DNA of 64,000 nucleotides from an uncultured Lachnospiraceae bacterium. Lineage in GTDB: Bacteria > Bacillota > Clostridia > Lachnospirales > Lachnospiraceae. Location: contig CAKZZH010000132.1 in the NCBI GenBank assembly GCA_937885345.1, positions 11,324-75,323 on the forward strand, given 5' to 3'. The translations under genes and the position numbers were made by a program. Shown here piece by piece: positions 8,300-16,992 of this stretch. Below the pieces are notes generated by a model that worked only from the letters and a program-made list of their open reading frames with translations, had not been told where the DNA came from and made no database searches. The first letter of the stretch is position 1, and each line of letters starts with the position of its first letter.

Positions 8300-8353
8300 T
8301 CGCAGGTGCAGGTGTCTCACCTTGCACGGCGTATAGCGCTGCGGCCCCACTGT

Positions 8354-8932
8354 TCAGCGGAACGTTATAGCGCCCGTTTCATCATCCATTTTATCGATTA
8401 TTGCAAGAGATTCGAGGCGGATGCCTCTGTCGCGAATCATCTTACCGCCTTTTTGAAATCCCTTTTCAATCGCAATTCCGATGCCCTCAAGCGTGGCACC
8501 GGCTTCACTTACAAGGTCGATAAGACCGTTTAATGCACAGCCGTTCGCAAGAAAATCATCGATTATGAGAACATGGTCCTCACTCGTAAGATATTTACGG
8601 CTAAGAATAACGTCATACACCTTCTTGTGAGTGAAAGACTCAATCTTGGTGCTGTAGACCTCACCGTCTATATTAATGCTCTGTGCCTTCTTGGCAAACA
8701 CTACCGGGATGTCTCCGAACACTTCACCGGCTACACAGGCAAGCCCGATCCCGGAAGCCTCGATCGTAAGTATCTTGTTAATATTGCAGTCTTCAAACAG
8801 TCTCTTCCATTCCTGAGCCATTTTCCTGTACAGGCCAACATCCAGCTGGTGATTAAGAAAACTGTCAACCTTGAGTACACCACCGGCCTTGACACCGCCG
8901 TCTTTAAGAATTCTCTCTTCAAGTTCTTTCAT
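8354..8932 (-). CDS. xpt: Xanthine phosphoribosyltransferase
   Basis: 192 residues from the ATG at 8932, which has GAGG eight bases upstream; an in-frame codon 36 bases earlier lacks a ribosome site. It converts xanthine and PRPP to XMP in the cytoplasm. The PRPP-binding motif [11 protein letters not shown] lies near residue 125, and [13 protein letters not shown] and VVFAKK are typical of Xpt. It is the last gene of a nucleoside/purine ABC transport operon, 42 bases after the permease stop, which links the transporter to purine salvage. Confidence 0.93.
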   Translation of the reverse strand: MKELEERILKDGGVKAGGVLKVDSFLNHQLDVGLYRKMAQEWKRLFEDCNINKILTIEASGIGLACVAGEVFGDIPVVFAKKAQSINIDGEVYSTKIESFTHKKVYDVILSRKYLTSEDHVLIIDDFLANGCALNGLIDLVSEAGATLEGIGIAIEKGFQKGGKMIRDRGIRLESLAIIDKMDDETGAITFR

Positions 8933-8974
8933 GCAGAATACCTCATCCTTCTCGCCGCCCTGCGGCATTATATT

Positions 8975-9955
8975 TTATCGGTCTTCTCTGAAATATGGCA
9001 GTCCGAGACTGGCAGGAGGCTGCTGTTCTTTCCTCTTACGAAGACTGGTAATCACAAGCACTACGATCGTTATAAAATACGGCAGCATATTGAAGATCTG
9101 CGTCGTATGCGTATTAAGGCCTTTGACATAGAGATAAAGTATACTGAGCGCACCGAATACAAGCGAGCCCCACATAACGTTAAGAGGCTTCCACATAGCA
9201 AATATTACAAGTGCGACAGAGAGCCATCCGAATTCGCCAAAGCTGTTATTGCTCCAGGTTCCCGACGAATAATCCATTACGAAATACAGACCGCCCAGAC
9301 CGCTTATCATTCCGCCGACTACGGTTGCGATATATTTGTATCTTATTACGTTAATGCCCGCAGCATCGGCGGTTGCAGGATTCTCGCCGATCGCACGAAG
9401 CGCGAGACCTTTACGCGTATTCTTGAGAAAATAAACAAGAACAACGGTTATGCCAATTCCGAGGTAGAACATCCATCCTCTGTCGAAGAAGAGCTGACCG
9501 AGAACGGGAATGTCCTTAAGACCGGGGATCGAAGCCTTAAAAGCGCCCGCCGTTGTCTGAACACTGATCTGTCCTACGCCGCCGGCAAGCTTGGAAAAAG
9601 AACCGCCGAAGAAATTACCAAAGCCCACGCCAAAGGTTGTAAGCGCGAGGCCGGTAACATTCTGATTGGCTCTTAAGGTAATCGTAAGGAAACTGTACAG
9701 AAGTGCCGCAAGTCCCGAACACAAAAGGCTGGAGAAAAGAGCGATAAGAAGTGCAACGATCCCGACAGGTTCAGCTGCATAGTTCTCATAGAGGAACGAG
9801 CCCATAAGTCCTCCGATACCGCCCATATACATAATTCCGGGCACGCCGAGGTTAAGGTTACCGGATTTCTCGGTAAGGATCTCGCCATCGGCACCAAAAA
9901 GCATTATAAGCGCCATTGTTATGGATCTTTGTATCAGTGAAATGATCATACTCAC
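8975..9955 (-). CDS. Nucleoside ABC transporter permease (NupQ/YufQ-like)
   Basis: 326 residues with about eight to nine membrane helices and the BPD_transp_2 pattern, including GLALRAIGENPATADAAGINVIRYKY, which contacts the ATPase. The start is a GTG at 9955 overlapping the TGA of the other permease (GTGA), with AGAGGGG upstream; an ATG two codons later is an alternative. With the 9952-11073 permease and the 11066-12598 ATPase it forms a BMP-dependent importer of guanosine-type nucleosides. Confidence 0.9.
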   Translation of the reverse strand: MSMIISLIQRSITMALIMLFGADGEILTEKSGNLNLGVPGIMYMGGIGGLMGSFLYENYAAEPVGIVALLIALFSSLLCSGLAALLYSFLTITLRANQNVTGLALTTFGVGFGNFFGGSFSKLAGGVGQISVQTTAGAFKASIPGLKDIPVLGQLFFDRGWMFYLGIGITVVLVYFLKNTRKGLALRAIGENPATADAAGINVIRYKYIATVVGGMISGLGGLYFVMDYSSGTWSNNSFGEFGWLSVALVIFAMWKPLNVMWGSLVFGALSILYLYVKGLNTHTTQIFNMLPYFITIVVLVITSLRKRKEQQPPASLGLPYFREDR

Positions 9956-11073
9956 GCCTTAACACCCCTCTTTCTGAACTGAACTTTGTAATTGGCGAAG
10001 AATTCACATCCAAGTATGAAGAAGAGGATGATCCCAGTAATCACATCGGACATATTGTCATTAAGATTAAACTGCGTCGCGATCTGCACCGAACCGTTTG
10101 AAAGGAAGACGAGCAGGAAGGACATCAATATCATGGTAAAAGGATCAAGCTTTGCAAGCCATGCAACAACGATAGCGGTAAAACCACGTCCGCCTGCAGT
10201 GTCCGACTTGATCGTGTGATCCGCACCGGCAACGGCAAGGAAGCCTGCAAGTGCCGCGATCGCACCGGATAAAGCCATTGTTCTTATTATGACTTTTTTG
10301 ACATTGATGCCGGCATATTTGGCGGTATTCTGGCTCTCACCTACAACCGCTATCTCATAGCCGTGCTTGGTATAACGCATATAAACAAAAATAAGCAAGG
10401 TCACTATCAAAACTATGATAAGATGCCAACCGTATGAAGACTTGCCGAAAATCTCGCTGAGCCAGCCCGCCTTGGTCTCGGGATTGATCGTTCCGACAAC
10501 ATTCGATCCGGCTCTGCCCTCCCAGAAGGTAACCGCAAAATTAACCAGCTGAACGGCAACATAATTCATCATAAGTGTAAAGAGTGTCTCGTTGGTATTC
10601 CAGTTAGCTTTGAATATGGCAGGAATAACACCCCATATGATACCGGCCGCAAGGCTTGATAAGAGCATCAGTATAATAAGCACCGGTGTGGGTACCTTAT
10701 CTCCGAGATATATCATAATGGCCGCACTTGCACAGCCGCCCATAAGCATCTGTCCCTCAGCACCTATATTCCAGAATCGCATCTTGAATGCGGGAACAAG
10801 TGCAAGGCCTACAAGAAGAAGCGTGCAGGTATCTTTGATAGTCGCCCAGGTTCTTCTGGTCGTTCCGAGTGCACCGTCTGCAAGACCGATATATACTTCA
10901 AGAGGGTTATAACCGGTAAGTGCAACAATTATGATACCGCATACGACAAGTGCAAGAATTACCGCGATGATTCTTATAAGGATCGCTTTCCATACCGCAA
11001 TCTCCGCACGCTTGATTATGTGAACGAGGGGCTCTTTCCTGATCTTAACACTCTGTGTCGTTTCTTCACTCAT
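9952..11073 (-). CDS. Nucleoside ABC transporter permease (NupP/YufP-like)
   Basis: 373 residues with a cytoplasmic N-terminus and about nine membrane helices. FWNIGAEGQMLMGG and the coupling-helix region GYEIAVVGESQNTAKYAGINVKKV are characteristic of the BmpA-linked permeases. The start overlaps the ATPase end by eight bases and the stop overlaps the next permease, so the three proteins are made together as an importer complex. Confidence 0.92.
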   Translation of the reverse strand: MSEETTQSVKIRKEPLVHIIKRAEIAVWKAILIRIIAVILALVVCGIIIVALTGYNPLEVYIGLADGALGTTRRTWATIKDTCTLLLVGLALVPAFKMRFWNIGAEGQMLMGGCASAAIMIYLGDKVPTPVLIILMLLSSLAAGIIWGVIPAIFKANWNTNETLFTLMMNYVAVQLVNFAVTFWEGRAGSNVVGTINPETKAGWLSEIFGKSSYGWHLIIVLIVTLLIFVYMRYTKHGYEIAVVGESQNTAKYAGINVKKVIIRTMALSGAIAALAGFLAVAGADHTIKSDTAGGRGFTAIVVAWLAKLDPFTMILMSFLLVFLSNGSVQIATQFNLNDNMSDVITGIILFFILGCEFFANYKVQFRKRGVKA

Positions 11074-12598
11074 TGGGCTCAGCCTCCTCTCTTACAGTAG
11101 TCATCAATCTTCCGAGTTCTTCCTTGGTTGTCGTTCTGCCGTCAACAATGCCGCTTACTTTACCGCCGCAAAGAACAAGGATCCTGTCGCAGAGAGCCAC
11201 GAGCACATCGAGATCTTCGCCGACATAGATAACAGCCGCGCCTCTCTCCTTCTGCTCATTAAGCAGTCTGTATATCGTATAAGACGAATTGATATCAAGG
11301 CCTCTGACGGCATATGCGGCCATAAGTACTCTCGGCCTTGACGCTATCTCTCTTCCGACAAGCACTTTCTGTGCATTACCACCGGATAATTTACGAACAG
11401 GCGTATTGATACCGGGAGTCACAACCTCAAGATCCTTAATGATCTTCTCCGCAAGTTCCCTCGGATGCTTTCTGTCTACAAAGACATGCCCTTCCTTCTC
11501 GTAGCTTCTGAGCATCATATTGCCCGTCATACCCATGGATCCGACAAGACCCATTCCGAATCTGTCCTCCGGAACGAATGAAAGCCTTACACCCATATTC
11601 ATGATCTCACTCGGCTTGGTATTGGTTATATCTATCGAGCTTCTCGTCTTGGGAGTGTAAATTATCCTTCCGGATTTCTTGGGAGTAAGTCCGGATATCG
11701 CCTCAAGAAGCTCTCTTTGTCCGCTTCCGGAAATACCCGCAATACCGAGTATTTCGCCGCTGTATGCTTTAAAAGATACATTGTCCACAACCGTAAGCCC
11801 TTCAACATTGGTGCAGGTAAGGCCTTCGATCGAAAGTCTCTCCGTTACATCATGAGGCTCCGGTCTGCTGATATTGAATTCAACCTTCTTGCCGACCATC
11901 ATGTCGGTAAGTTCCTGCCTGCTTGTCTCGGCGGTAGTGACGGTATCGATATATTTGCCCTTTCTCAGGATCGTAACTCTGTCGGATATCTTCATAACCT
12001 CGTCAAGCTTATGGGTAATGATAATGATCGCATGCCCGTCCGTTCTCATTTTACGAAGAACATCAAAAAGTTTCTCCGTCTCCTGGGGCGTAAGCACCGC
12101 CGTAGGCTCATCGAGAATAAGGATGTTTGCTCCGCGGTAAAGTACTTTAACGATCTCGACCGTCTGCTTCTCAGACACGCTCATCTCATAAATCTTCTTG
12201 AAAGGATCTATCTCAAAGCCGTATCTGTCCGCGATTTCTTTGACGCGGGCTGCCGACTTCTTGATGTCCATCCTGCCCTTACCGGGAAGACCGAGGATAA
12301 TATTTTCCGTCGCATTAAGGATGTCAACCAGCTTAAAATGCTGATGGATCATGCCTATTCCAAGGTCATAAGCATCCTTGGGCGAAGTGATCGTAACCTC
12401 CCTGCCGTTAATAAAAATCTGCCCTTCATCGGGATAGTATATACCTGAAAGTATATTCATAAGCGTAGTCTTACCGCTTCCGTTCTCCCCGAGAATGGAC
12501 AGAATCTCACCCTTTCTTAAGTCCATGCTGATCTTGTCGTTTGCATGCGACCTACCAAAGGTTTTGGAAATATTCACGAGTTTTACTGCCGTTTCCAC
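11066..12598 (-). CDS. Nucleoside ABC transporter ATPase, two ATP-binding domains (NupO/YufO-like)
   Basis: 510 residues with two tandem ABC cassettes. The first has Walker A GENGSGKTTLMN, the Walker B/D-loop ILILDEPTAVLTP, and MSVSEKQTVEIVKVLY in place of a standard LSGGQ. The second has a degenerate Walker A (GISGSGQRELLEA), LSGGNAQKVLVGRE, and a Walker B region LMAAYAVRGLD. This two-cassette layout with one degenerate site is normal for ribose and nucleoside importers. The start is GTG at 12598 with GGAGG six bases upstream. Confidence 0.93.
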   Translation of the reverse strand: METAVKLVNISKTFGRSHANDKISMDLRKGEILSILGENGSGKTTLMNILSGIYYPDEGQIFINGREVTITSPKDAYDLGIGMIHQHFKLVDILNATENIILGLPGKGRMDIKKSAARVKEIADRYGFEIDPFKKIYEMSVSEKQTVEIVKVLYRGANILILDEPTAVLTPQETEKLFDVLRKMRTDGHAIIIITHKLDEVMKISDRVTILRKGKYIDTVTTAETSRQELTDMMVGKKVEFNISRPEPHDVTERLSIEGLTCTNVEGLTVVDNVSFKAYSGEILGIAGISGSGQRELLEAISGLTPKKSGRIIYTPKTRSSIDITNTKPSEIMNMGVRLSFVPEDRFGMGLVGSMGMTGNMMLRSYEKEGHVFVDRKHPRELAEKIIKDLEVVTPGINTPVRKLSGGNAQKVLVGREIASRPRVLMAAYAVRGLDINSSYTIYRLLNEQKERGAAVIYVGEDLDVLVALCDRILVLCGGKVSGIVDGRTTTKEELGRLMTTVREEAEPNE

Positions 12599-12650
12599 TT
12601 GCTACCTCCAAGCCCTGCAATAATCTTTCTCTAAGCCGTTTTCATCAGGT

Positions 12651-13475
12651 CTATCTGTTAATCAGTCTCTCATATATGCCGTACACCAGATTCCTTATAT
12701 TTCGCGATAAAACAGCCAATCTCATCTGGAACGCATTCATGGGTATAAAGCCGTTGTCATTGTACTTCTTGAAAAGAGTCATATGCTCTTTGGTGTATAT
12801 TTTACGCTTCTCGGACAGAGCGTTTCCGGTATTGGAATCATCACTAAGTCTGAACGCGCAGGAGGGTTTCCTGACAACCGCCACTTTACCGAGCGATGAA
12901 AGTGCCAGCCACAAGTCAAGATCTGGGATATAAGGAAAATCCTTATCAAATCCTCCGACTTTTTCAAAGTCCTTCTTTCTGAAAAGCGCACATACAGGAT
13001 TGCCGTAAAAGCTTGTGATCATCTCGCTCGGCCTGGCAAGTTTCTTTCCTTCAAACACACCACTTCTCGGCCAGGTCGGGTATTTGCCTTTAACCTTGCC
13101 GTTATCATCGATAAGATGAATTCCGGTGATAACAAGATGTATGTCGGGATGCCTTGTAAGGTATTTAAGCGATGCGGAGATATTGTTTGCATACAGGATA
13201 TCATCGCCGGGAACGAGCTTTACATATTCGCCCTTAGCCTCTCGTACCGCCTTGTTCCAGTTGTCCACCATGCCGAGATTTACGGGATTTACCACATATC
13301 TGAATCTGGGATCGTCAATGCCTTTCAGTATTTCCACGGTGTTATCAACAGAACAGTTATCCACAACAACAAGTTCTATATTATCGTATTCCGATGAAAG
13401 GATGGAATCAATGGTATTTTGTATATATTTGGCTTTGTTATAAGCGGGAATGACCACGCTGACCAGCGGTTTCAT
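12651..13475 (-). CDS. Family 2 glycosyltransferase
   Basis: 274 residues with a GT-A fold: SVVIPAYNKAKYIQNTIDSIL at the N-terminus and the metal-binding motif VKLVPGDDILYANN near residue 95. It moves a sugar from a nucleotide donor to a surface acceptor; donor and acceptor are unknown. It starts six bases after the licD-like stop, so the two are co-transcribed. It has no membrane segments. Confidence 0.88.
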   Translation of the reverse strand: MKPLVSVVIPAYNKAKYIQNTIDSILSSEYDNIELVVVDNCSVDNTVEILKGIDDPRFRYVVNPVNLGMVDNWNKAVREAKGEYVKLVPGDDILYANNISASLKYLTRHPDIHLVITGIHLIDDNGKVKGKYPTWPRSGVFEGKKLARPSEMITSFYGNPVCALFRKKDFEKVGGFDKDFPYIPDLDLWLALSSLGKVAVVRKPSCAFRLSDDSNTGNALSEKRKIYTKEHMTLFKKYNDNGFIPMNAFQMRLAVLSRNIRNLVYGIYERLINR

Positions 13476-13481
13476 ACATTA

Positions 13482-14354
13482 TCACACTTTCTCTATCGGG
13501 ATGTTCTTGTAGGGTCCGAAATCGAGCCTGTAAGGCTTATGTGTCTTGCGCTTGTTCCTGGGCGGAGGCGTCATATAGTCTCCGTACATCTTCGTAAGAA
13601 GTGCATCAAGATTCTTCGGAAAAGGCATATCTATATCACCAAAAGGAAGCATCTGAAGAGGATACATCTCCTTAAGCACGAAGGTGTTCGTATAAGGAAG
13701 AGGATCGCAGAAATATGCAATTCTCTTGGTCTTGCGATTCTCATAGCGCCTTGACGCCCTGTCTCTGAGCCTTATGAGTCGCTCCTTTGATACTCCCATC
13801 GCGGCCATTATTTTATTGGTCAGAACACACGCTCCGGTAACAACACCGGCCAAAAAACCGTGAACATATAATGTAGGGCGCGGTATGCTTCGTAAAATAA
13901 GCAATTTACCCCAAAACCAGGTCTCCCACATCTGAAGCTGATACAAAAGCGGATTATCGGCTGCATTATCAAGAGCATACAGATCAAGGAAAATGCCCCA
14001 TTTGCATTTGACATCCTTCATGGGATATTCGAGAAAAACCGTATCTTTAAGACATAATCTGGTCGTGGCCAAAGGATAATTAACATCGGTATCCGTATTA
14101 AGCGCATAATACTTATCGGGATATTTCTCGGTAAGAATAGCTACCGCCTTCTCCAGATCCTTCCTGGGCATGGAAATATCAATGTCATCATCCCATGGAA
14201 TAAAGCCTTTGTGGCGAAGCGCGCCGATACCTGTGCCCGCATATCCGAAATATGTAAGGTTATTCTCCTTGCATACTTTATCGAAATCCTTAAGTATCAT
14301 CACCTCAAGATAACGCAGTCTGTCGAGCGTTTCCTGATCGTAAAACTTGGACAT
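13482..14354 (-). CDS. LicD family phosphotransferase
   Basis: 290 residues from the ATG at 14354, which has GAGGAG seven bases upstream; a longer frame upstream would overlap the previous gene. The LicD signature GYAGTGIGALRHKGFIPWDD followed by DDIDISMPRKD is near residues 37-65. LicD proteins attach phosphocholine or other phosphodiester-linked groups to cell-surface glycans and teichoic acids. It sits between two glycosyltransferases, which supports a role in decorating a surface polymer. Confidence 0.9.
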   Translation of the reverse strand: MSKFYDQETLDRLRYLEVMILKDFDKVCKENNLTYFGYAGTGIGALRHKGFIPWDDDIDISMPRKDLEKAVAILTEKYPDKYYALNTDTDVNYPLATTRLCLKDTVFLEYPMKDVKCKWGIFLDLYALDNAADNPLLYQLQMWETWFWGKLLILRSIPRPTLYVHGFLAGVVTGACVLTNKIMAAMGVSKERLIRLRDRASRRYENRKTKRIAYFCDPLPYTNTFVLKEMYPLQMLPFGDIDMPFPKNLDALLTKMYGDYMTPPPRNKRKTHKPYRLDFGPYKNIPIEKV

Positions 14355-14358
14355 ATAC

Positions 14359-15534
14359 TTACTCCTCTTCTTCAGTATATAGATTATCCACCCTAATTCC
14401 CATAGTAAGCACGTTCGCAAAGAAGCCCGAAGTCAAAAGGCTTATGCCGAACATAAAAAGTGTACCGACAAGAATTGCCGTCTGCATAAGTCTGTCTCCG
14501 GTAACTTCGCCGAATCCAAGCTTTCCCCACATAACAAAAGTAACGATGATCCCTGCTATTCCGAGAATTGTCAGCAGTATTCCGACCCAGATGGCATGCT
14601 TCTTGAGAAAATTGCCCGAACTCTTCATGATTCCGCTGTCATCCGGAAACTGTCCCACTCTCTTGCCGAAAATATTCGTAAGTACGGAGAACTGCATTGC
14701 ATTAAAGCCCGTTAACATAAATGTCGCGGCATAGAACATCGTCGTCATTCCAAAACCCACTTTTCCGATAACGATAGGTCTGATGTAGATAAGCACCATA
14801 AATATAAGCCCCACTAAGAAAAGGATCAAACCGGGGATTAAAAAGAGCCACTTGGGGCTGTATATGAGAAGGAACCGAAGGTGACGAAGACCGTCCGGTA
14901 TGCTTCTGAGGTGGGGCGGTCTGTTACGTCCGTCCTTGTATAATTTGATGGGAACTTCGGTCATTTTAAGCTTAAAAAGTACGGCTTTGACAACCATCTC
15001 GCTTGCAAACTCCATACCCGTGGTACAAAGTCCAAGCTTCATGATCGCATCCTTACGAAAACCTCTCTGACCGCAGTGAAAATCTCTGATCTCGGTATGA
15101 TAGAAAATCCTTCCGATTCCGGAAAGAACGGGGTTACCGATATATTTATGTGAAAAAGACATAGCTCCGGGCTCGATCCCGCCGGCGAAACGGTTACCCA
15201 TTACAAGCTCATATCCTTCGTCAAGTTTGTCAATAAAAGGCTTGAGATTAAGAAAATCGTAGCTGTCATCGGCATCGCCCATAATGATGTAATCATATGC
15301 TGCGTTCTCAATACCGGTGATCAGAGCACTGCCGTAGCCTTTAACCTTTACATGTACTACTCTGGCACCAAGCCCTTCCGCTATCTCAACGGATCTGTCG
15401 GTGCTTCCGTTATCCGCGATAAGGACCTCCCCGGGCATATTATTCTCCTTAAGGAAGGTAAACGCCTTGTTAATGCAGGTTGCAAGCGTTACCTCCTCAT
15501 TTAAACATGGCATTAAGACAGTAAGACCTTTCAT
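14359..15534 (-). CDS. Membrane-bound family 2 glycosyltransferase (polyprenyl-phosphate sugar synthase-like)
   Basis: 391 residues. The N-terminal GT2 domain shows VLMPCLNEEVTLATCINKA, LIADNGSTDRSVEIAEGLGA and the IMGDADDSYDF metal site; it resembles dolichol- or undecaprenyl-phosphate glycosyltransferases. The C-terminal half has four membrane helices from about residue 230. The ATG at 15534 is chosen because AAAGGAG lies eight bases upstream; a TTG at 15552 lacks one. It likely makes a lipid-linked sugar used by the neighbouring LicD and GT2 proteins. Confidence 0.88.
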   Translation of the reverse strand: MKGLTVLMPCLNEEVTLATCINKAFTFLKENNMPGEVLIADNGSTDRSVEIAEGLGARVVHVKVKGYGSALITGIENAAYDYIIMGDADDSYDFLNLKPFIDKLDEGYELVMGNRFAGGIEPGAMSFSHKYIGNPVLSGIGRIFYHTEIRDFHCGQRGFRKDAIMKLGLCTTGMEFASEMVVKAVLFKLKMTEVPIKLYKDGRNRPPHLRSIPDGLRHLRFLLIYSPKWLFLIPGLILFLVGLIFMVLIYIRPIVIGKVGFGMTTMFYAATFMLTGFNAMQFSVLTNIFGKRVGQFPDDSGIMKSSGNFLKKHAIWVGILLTILGIAGIIVTFVMWGKLGFGEVTGDRLMQTAILVGTLFMFGISLLTSGFFANVLTMGIRVDNLYTEEEE

Positions 15535-15562
15535 CACTCCGGCTCCTTTCAAACCACACTAA

Positions 15563-15591
15563 ATTAAACCATAAATATAGGGCTTCGTCAA
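15563..15591 (-). promoter_or_regulatory. Promoter overlapping the bmp-gene terminator
   Basis: Minus strand TTGACG (15591-15586), 17-bp spacer, TTTAAT (15568-15563). The -35 box lies partly in the loop and arm of the terminator hairpin at 15579-15606, so the glycosyltransferase operon can restart transcription there. Confidence 0.45.
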
Positions 15592-15606
15592 TCCTTCCGA
15601 AGCCCT
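15579..15606 (-). terminator. Terminator after the BMP lipoprotein gene
   Basis: Nine-base-pair stem AGGGCTTCG/CGAAGCCCT with a 10-base loop, followed on the minus strand by ATATTTAT. Confidence 0.75.
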
Positions 15607-15653
15607 ATTAATGTATTTATAAACAAATTAAATTGCTATATTGTACATGTGTA

Positions 15654-16895
15654 TTACTCTGTGATAGATGTGATTCCGTCGATGATGATCGAGAATGAAG
15701 GAGCAGATGCAAGCTCTGACTCATGGAAGTATCCGTCAGATACATACTGAGCAAATGAAGCGCCATCATCTGTTGCCACATAATCCTCAAGAGACATACC
15801 GTTTACGGTAAATGTAGAGGTATCGAATACATGAAGTGTACCGTTCTTGATCGCTGTCTCGACTTCCTCAACCTTAGCTGCCGTACCCTCAGCTACAACC
15901 TCAGCGTTAAGCTCGGTAATCTTATCAGCACCCTCTGAATAACCCTGGCACCAGTCAACAACGATATCCTTGCCGTTTAATACGCACTCTACAGCGTATG
16001 TATAGTAAGGAGCCCAGTTAATGGATGCTGATGTAAGAGCGGTATTGGGAGCAACGGAAATCATAGAGATATTGTAACCTACACAAGGAACGCCTGCATT
16101 CTCACAAGCGGTAGGAGCGCCTACTGTATCGGCATGCTGGCTGATAAGTACGCAGCCGTCATCTATAAGTGCCTCTGCCGTTGATTTCTCAAGAGTCTGG
16201 TCAGCCCAGCTGTTGGTATATCTTACTTCCATTGTAGCGCTGGGGCATACGCTCTTAACGCCAAGGTAGAAGGCTGTAAATCCGGAAACAACCTCTGCGA
16301 AAGGAAATGCTCCTACATAACCGATTTTAACGGCATCTTCGGAAACCTTACCTGCATCGATCATCTCGTTGAGCTTAAGACCTGCTACAACACCTGATAC
16401 ATATCTTGACTCATATACCGATGTAAAATAGTTATGGAAGTTATCAAGACCGCTTCCTGCTGCCTGATATCCTGTAGCATGGCAGAACTGAATCTCAGGG
16501 AACTCCTGTGCTGCCTGAAGAAGATATGATTCATGTCCGAAACTGTTTGCAAAAATAATATCGCAGCCCTGATCCGCAAGGTCCTGAGCAGCCTTAAGGC
16601 ACTCATCACCCTCCGGGATATTCCACTTTATAATTACCTGGCTGTCATCAAGGCCAAGCGATTCCTGCATTGCCTTAACGCCTTCGTAATGAGCGAAAGT
16701 ATAACCCTCGTTCTCATCTCCGACAAAGATAACGCCAACTTTAAGATCGCCGGCATCGCTTGTCTGTGAAGCATCCGAAGATGATGCAGATGATGAAGCA
16801 TCCGAAGATGATGCAGATGACGAATTGCCCGTACATGCAGTAAGAGCAAGAGCCATCACACCTGCAATGATTGCACTGATGATTCTCTTTTTCAT
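15654..16895 (-). CDS. bmpA: BMP family nucleoside-binding lipoprotein
   Basis: 413 residues. A lipoprotein signal (MALALTACTGN, with the modified cysteine at about residue 21) precedes a Ser/Asp-rich linker and the Bmp domain (KVGVIFVGDENEGYTFAHYEG, DIIFANSFGHES, YVGAFPFAEV, ISQHADTVGAPTACENAG). It is the extracellular receptor for the nucleoside importer encoded at 8975-12598, but three surface-glycan genes separate it from its partners. It has its own promoter and a leader hairpin just before the GGAGG site. Separate transcription would allow the receptor to be made in excess. Confidence 0.92.
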   Translation of the reverse strand: MKKRIISAIIAGVMALALTACTGNSSSASSSDASSSASSSDASQTSDAGDLKVGVIFVGDENEGYTFAHYEGVKAMQESLGLDDSQVIIKWNIPEGDECLKAAQDLADQGCDIIFANSFGHESYLLQAAQEFPEIQFCHATGYQAAGSGLDNFHNYFTSVYESRYVSGVVAGLKLNEMIDAGKVSEDAVKIGYVGAFPFAEVVSGFTAFYLGVKSVCPSATMEVRYTNSWADQTLEKSTAEALIDDGCVLISQHADTVGAPTACENAGVPCVGYNISMISVAPNTALTSASINWAPYYTYAVECVLNGKDIVVDWCQGYSEGADKITELNAEVVAEGTAAKVEEVETAIKNGTLHVFDTSTFTVNGMSLEDYVATDDGASFAQYVSDGYFHESELASAPSFSIIIDGITSITE

Positions 16896-16921
16896 ACTAT
16901 AATTCCTCCAAAAAAATAATT

Positions 16922-16955
16922 GCTATCGGTCTGCGGCGCCCCACAGACCAATAGC
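16922..16955 (-). promoter_or_regulatory. Leader hairpin of bmpA, also possible degV terminator
   Basis: A 12-base-pair stem (GCTATTGGTCTG with CAGACCGATAGC on the minus strand) with a 10-base GC-rich loop. It is followed by AATTA, seven T and then directly by the bmpA GGAGG site. It starts at or within a few bases of the predicted bmpA transcription start. Confidence 0.75.
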
Positions 16956-16956
16956 A

Positions 16957-16985
16957 AATATACACTTATAAGAATCTTTTGTAAA
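16957..16985 (-). promoter_or_regulatory. Promoter of bmpA
   Basis: Minus strand TTTACA (16985-16980), 17-bp spacer, TATATT (16962-16957). The start point would be near 16949-16952, inside the 5' arm of the leader hairpin. Confidence 0.65.
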
Positions 16986-16992
16986 TAGGAAA

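Noticed and set aside
7886..8350. 154-codon minus-strand frame over the small gene at 8033
   Set aside because: It lacks a ribosome site and covers the promoter and the better supported plus-strand gene.
16896..16992. Purine riboswitch in front of bmpA
   Set aside because: The spacer is only 97 bases, contains a promoter and a simple hairpin, and lacks the three-way junction core of purine aptamers.
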